Below are positions 59,885-64,000 of a DNA stretch of 64,000 nucleotides, piece after piece (position 1 is the stretch's first letter; each line of letters opens with the position of its first letter). Source of the DNA: Quillaja saponaria. Lineage: Eukaryota > Streptophyta > Magnoliopsida > Fabales > Quillajaceae. Below the pieces are notes generated by a model, which did no database searches, was not told where the DNA came from, and saw only the letters and a list, made by a program, of their open reading frames with translations. Location: NCBI GenBank assembly GCA_029379385.1, contig CM055609.1:7502001-7566000 (forward strand), given 5' to 3'. The position numbers and the translations under genes are program-made.

Positions 59885-60705
59885 CTGTCTATGCAATATT
59901 TTATGTAATGAATATTTTTTTTGTTTGAAACATATTTAGTCTCAGAATGTTCATTTTATTGTGATTATTTTATTTTATAGTAATAGAAATCATTAAATCC
60001 ACCTAAGAGATGGGATTCTTGATTCTTATTTCTATGAAATCGATTTAGTTCAATTAAATAACAAAAATATTATTCAATCACATAAAATAAATAATTAAAT
60101 AAAAATTTATAAATTAATAATATTAAAAATAAATAAATAAGTTAAATAATAAATATATTTAATTTAGTCAAATGAACAAAATACCCTTGATATCAAACAA
60201 TATAAAATATATAAATAAAAAAGTTTACATATAAAAAAATAATAGTAATTAATTTGTATAGTCAAATGACAAAAATACCTTTGATATCATAGTAAATAAT
60301 ATATTTATAATTAATTAATTTATGTAAAATAAATAAATTATTGAAGTAAAATTAAACTAAAATATTAATACTAATAAATAATAAATAATAAAATAAATCT
60401 AAGCAATAATAATAATACATAAATAATAATATCAAATTTAAAATAAATCATTAAAAAATAATAAATAATAAATTTCATAAGTTATGTTACATTTTTATTA
60501 ATTTATCTTTGTAGGGATATTTTTATTATTTTAGCATAATTTTTATACAATTTTACGTCTAACAACTACATGGCAAATAAATAAAAGAAATAGAATGTCC
60601 ATTTTTCATTGGCACTACCAAACATAGAATAAAATAATCATTGCAATTTTCATTCCTTTTCCCATTCTAATTCTACAAAAATCATTATCGCGTACCAAAC
60701 TAGCC
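59885..60705. mobile_element. Harbinger-like non-autonomous element, copy B
   Basis: It is collinear with the element at 10316-11190 (TTTAGTCTCA, TATGAAATCGATTTAGTTCAATTAAATAAC, CATTGGCACTACCAAACA). Its right terminus on the minus strand reads GGCTAGTTTGGTACGCGATA and is followed outside by TTA at 60706-60708. The left terminus is degenerate. No transposase frame is present. Confidence 0.65.
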
Positions 60706-60708
60706 TTA

Positions 60709-61199
60709 AAAGATGTTAGGAAGAGTAAGATCTTCATAAGTTTCTTAGTCATGACATAAATATGATTGCCTTAGATCAAATTAGAGTGGTGAATAAGTCA
60801 AGGTGCACAAAACAAATCTAATTTTCTTTATTATTTTAAAATATAAAAAAAAATTGAAGCTAGTTTATTGATGAATTACTTATTTTCATTTAATTTTGTA
60901 CAAAAAAATTTATTTTATTGACAAGTAACAAAAGTGGATGAAATTTAAAAAATCTACATTTCTTAATATTCCAACTAAGTATCAATTCAATTTTACAGCA
61001 TATTATAATTTATATATTTTCAAATAATGTTATTAAATTAACATTATATTATAATATAATATAATATAAATAGTTATTTAATTAGTCTAATTTATTTCTT
61101 AAAAATCTATGTCAATATATATGCTTCACAATTTAGTGGAGTTATTTTTAAATTTTTTTCATATCTTGCTAAATTAAAAAAATTTCATTATAAAACTTT
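60709..61199. other. AT-rich intergenic DNA
   Basis: Very AT-rich, with a short ATAATATAAT array near 61045-61070. No gene or clear element was seen. Confidence 0.5.
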
Positions 61200-61570
61200 T
61201 GAATTGTGTATGCTGACCGTCGGTAAAGACGCCAAGGGAGGACATAAGTTAGTGGTCATTAAACATATTACTTTTAGCATTTTCAGACTGCGTCGTTTAA
61301 TTGTTGGTGGCCCATTTCTATCTGTCGTTTAACTTGATCTGTAAGATTCGACTCCACGACGGCCGGCGGAGGCCACGCCATGACAGGGTGATGACGGAAT
61401 ATTGGCAGCTGTTTGGTAGCTAAGGTGGCGCCCACCGCAATAGACCTCCACCATTAAATTGGACGAGGTCTCGAGTTGGCAGCTGATTGTACGGAAAGGT
61501 GCAAGTTGCTTATCCTATAATCGGTTTTTCCATTCAGTCGTGCATGTGCTCGGTGGTTCGTAAAGGTAAA
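61200..61570. other. GC-richer island without an open frame
   Basis: The composition changes sharply from the surrounding AT-rich DNA, with several CpG-containing words (GACGGCCGGCGGAGGCC, GGTGGCGCCCACC). No long frame or splice-linked exon is visible on either strand. It could be a promoter or first-exon remnant or a transposon piece. Confidence 0.4.
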
Positions 61571-62765
61571 TGACAAAATATTTTGATCCCTACATATATT
61601 TATGATTTATAATTTAATTAAAAAAATAAAAATTTATAGGACAAAAATAAAAATAAAAATTGAATTCAAAAGATAATTGTTTAGTAGAGAGAAATGTGTG
61701 GGATGCAGTTAACATTAAAATAAATAATATACTGTATAATTGAAATTTTAAAACACTTTAACTCAATTAAGAAATAATAAATCATAAGGAGCCAAAATAA
61801 AATCTTCCAAACTAATTAAAATATAACATTTTCTTGTTTTGTTGTTACATCAATGTAAAAGAGCCGTCCAGCATTTTGTATGTTGGGAAGAGAAATAAAA
61901 AGTTGGACTTTATTGTGAAATACGTGAGGCTTACGAGTCTAGTGATTGACATTGGGATCCCTTGATATTACAGCCAAAATGGACTAAAAAAAAAATATGC
62001 ATATAGTGACTTGAAAGGGACGTTAAATTAAAAATGCATGTTACATACAAAGATTTTGTGTCAATTACAAAAATATTTTATTTTGAGTTAGTTTTGATCA
62101 CGTTATATTACTCCCCGATCGATTACATTTCTGAAGACCTATTATTTATGTTAGAATTAGAAAAATATTAATACACAAAGTAGAAAATTCAATCTCTCAA
62201 ACATTATTTTTTGAATTAGTGATAATTGATCAGGTATATTTAGATTAGTTTACACGAATCTTAACACTCTAAAGTATAACTTTATCTATTTTATTATAAA
62301 AATAATTTTTTTATTAACTATCACTTGAAGCTATTTGTATTTGTAGTAGATAATTTCCAAATGACAGGATTCATTAATTTCTTTTACACATAATAAAATC
62401 TGTTATAAATCAATTTCCTTATACATGGTCTATATGAATATTAAAATTCCGTACTACCAAGTTTTTTAATGATTGCTATTCGAGTTAAGGTCGTGCGCAC
62501 AAAACATAAACTTCAGAATTTAACGCATATAGATTCTCTCTCTTATAATTGATTAGTGCGATATAATTATTTAATGGTCTCTTTCAACGACCAAAGGTTA
62601 TTATAAATAATATTTATATTCGTTGGTAATTAATTAGATGATCAATACTTGTTGAACAAATTGTAACACATATATTTTCTTACTTATACATTAATTTTTT
62701 CTTACTTATACATGAGTTGTTGCTGAATTGAGATTAAACTCCTTGATGTTTGAATCGAGATTATT

Positions 62766-63635
62766 CACACTCGTTATAATAAAAAGCGTTTTCAGTATTT
62801 GTTGAAAAACAAACGGCAGATAAATGAACATGATAATGAGTACCAATGTTTGTAAGATAAGTATCAGCGTCTAGTTTTAAAAAATAATAATAATAATAAT
62901 AATAATAATTAGACGTTGATAATATAAGCAAATGCTGATTGTTAGAAACTTCGTGCCAATTTACAAAATTATCAGCGTCTGTAATATGGAAGCTGATATC
63001 ACAAATTGAAGCTAGTAAATCATTATTTTTTGTGCCATTTTCTGAGTAACTTTCAACACTCAGATTGCTTTTCAACTTCCACCGTAAGATGGATATAGAT
63101 AATAAATTATTATTTTTAATTAACTACTCATTATCACCATTTGTTTTTTAATTGCAGTAGTGTCTACATATGCGGACGTTGATAATAAAACCCCCAATTT
63201 GAACGCTTACCCACTTTTCTTCTTTCCCGCTTTGAGTTTGTCATCTATTTCTTGCTCCTTTTCTTTATAGATTCTCTCTCATCCTTTTCAAGTTGCTATT
63301 GTGAAGTAGCATTCACAGCTCTCAAGTCTTCCTTCTCAGGTTTCATGTAGCGCACGCATAAAAGTTTCAAAATTTATTGTTGTTCATTATCTACATATAA
63401 CATGTGGATGTAAAAATTTGACGCGGATAATATAAGCGTGCAGTGATGGACGCTGATGATTATCAGCATCTGTCATATTCTAGGAGGCCAAACTATGTGA
63501 TTGAATAAATCTTCTTTCATCGATGTTACTCCCCAAATAAAAGACCTATTCGAGAAGACCATCTAATTCTCCGGAATTATTCATGTTTTCAACATTCAGT
63601 TATTGTAGACGTTGATAACGCTTTTTCTTATAGTG
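62766..63635. mobile_element. Small CACTA-type (En/Spm) non-autonomous element
   Basis: The right end on the minus strand reads CACTATAAGAAAAAGCGTTA, the classic CACTA terminus. The left end reads CAC, then a 6-base difference, then TATAATAAAAAGCGTTTTC. ATT lies directly outside both ends (62763-62765 and 63636-63638), matching the 3 bp target duplication of this superfamily. Many inverted and direct copies of GACGTTGATAA and ATCAGCGTC lie just inside the ends, as expected for transposase-binding subterminal repeats. No transposase frame is present. Confidence 0.7.
62883..62909. repeat. AAT trinucleotide microsatellite
   Basis: About nine AAT units sit between inverted TCAGCGTCTAG and TTAGACGTTGA words, in the loop of a potential hairpin inside the CACTA-type element. 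The poly-Tyr frame seen on the minus strand is produced by this repeat. Confidence 0.9.
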
Positions 63636-63661
63636 ATTGTGTGTATATGTATGTGATATGA

Positions 63662-64000
63662 TTGTTAGATAGTTTGTAATAAATGTGAAGACTTAAAGTC
63701 CCACATTGAAAAGATAAAGAGTTATTTAAAGTTTTATAAATGAAGCTCACTTCCTAAGTTCAAATAATATATAATAGAAATGTATTAATAATATATTATA
63801 TATTTAAATGACTTGGAGTTATTGATATTTGAATATGACTTTTCGGTATCTATATAAACTCTTCAATAAGGAAAATCTTCAAGATTAGAGTTGTAAGAGA
63901 CTTTGTTGTATCCTGTAAGAGACTTGTATATTTTTCAAATTATACAGGCAATATCTCTTTAATAATAATGATTACACGCTTCAAAACCTTCTTTACTCAT
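63662..64000 (+). mobile_element. Start of an LTR (partial, runs off the window)
   Basis: The sequence begins TGTTAGATAGTTTG and continues with AAAGTCCCACATTG, GTTTTATAAATGAAGC and a TATA-like TATCTATATAAACTC followed by a transcribed-leader-like region. This order is typical of plant LTR promoters. The 3' end of the LTR and any internal region lie beyond position 64000. Confidence 0.5.

Noticed and set aside
62761..63075. Minus-strand 104-codon frame with poly-Tyr
   Set aside because: It comes from the AAT repeat and terminal sequence of the CACTA-type element; no family resemblance.
1..64000. CRISPR arrays, operons, phage or prokaryotic mobile elements
   Set aside because: Gene structure is eukaryotic throughout, and the repeats are microsatellites, tandem duplications or plant transposons without spacer arrays.
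1..64000. tRNA, rRNA or snRNA genes
   Set aside because: No stretch showed the expected A/B boxes with a cloverleaf, USE/TATA spacing of plant snRNA genes, or rRNA core sequence on reading by eye; a covariance-model scan would be needed to exclude small ones.

Overview
This window is nuclear DNA from a flowering plant, most likely a eudicot. Genes are split into many short exons with AT-rich introns. The encoded proteins are plant forms of Mediator subunit 16, U2AF65, a cytoplasmic receptor-like kinase, TRAPPC13 and a TSJT1/aluminium-induced-type protein. The space between genes is very AT-rich and full of small plant DNA transposons. The species cannot be named from the sequence alone. All exon models were built by hand from splice sites, reading-frame continuity and remembered family sequences, with no database search.

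Layout. Positions 1-960 are AT-rich sequence with a possible MITE. Positions 960-2855 are a truncated second copy of the promoter/leader and first-exon start of MED16. A six-exon receptor-like cytoplasmic kinase gene lies on the minus strand at 3662-8572. Positions 9600-18600 are a gene-free block holding a 1.45 kb tandem duplication, one unit of which has been enlarged by a nested transposon, plus several MITEs and microsatellites. The 16-exon MED16/SFR6 gene is on the plus strand at 19225-35279, and its introns hold a hAT-like element, an RTE-type LINE fragment and local duplications. A 12-exon TRAPPC13 gene is on the plus strand at 38237-45310 and carries a one-base frame disruption in exon 1. 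A TSJT1/AILP-type gene is on the minus strand at 46433-48045 and looks broken, with an in-frame TGA and a 4-base deletion. The 18-exon gene for the U2 snRNP auxiliary factor large subunit is on the minus strand at 50123-59556. The right flank, 59557-64000, has a second copy of the Harbinger-like element, an unexplained GC-richer island, a small CACTA-type element and the start of an LTR.

The genes are ordinary housekeeping or signalling loci and do not form an operon-like system. MED16 (transcription), U2AF65 (splicing), TRAPPC13 (vesicle traffic) and the kinase act in separate processes. The spliced MED16, kinase and U2AF65 models total exact multiples of three (1239, 369 and 549 codons plus stop). 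The TRAPPC13 model is 3n+1, and the TSJT1-type model is four bases short of 768. The points most worth a second look are these two disrupted neighbours, the duplicated MED16 promoter aimed at the kinase gene's 3' end, a GC-AG intron in U2AF65, and the layered transposon history of 9.9-13.7 kb. I found no convincing previously undescribed biological system.
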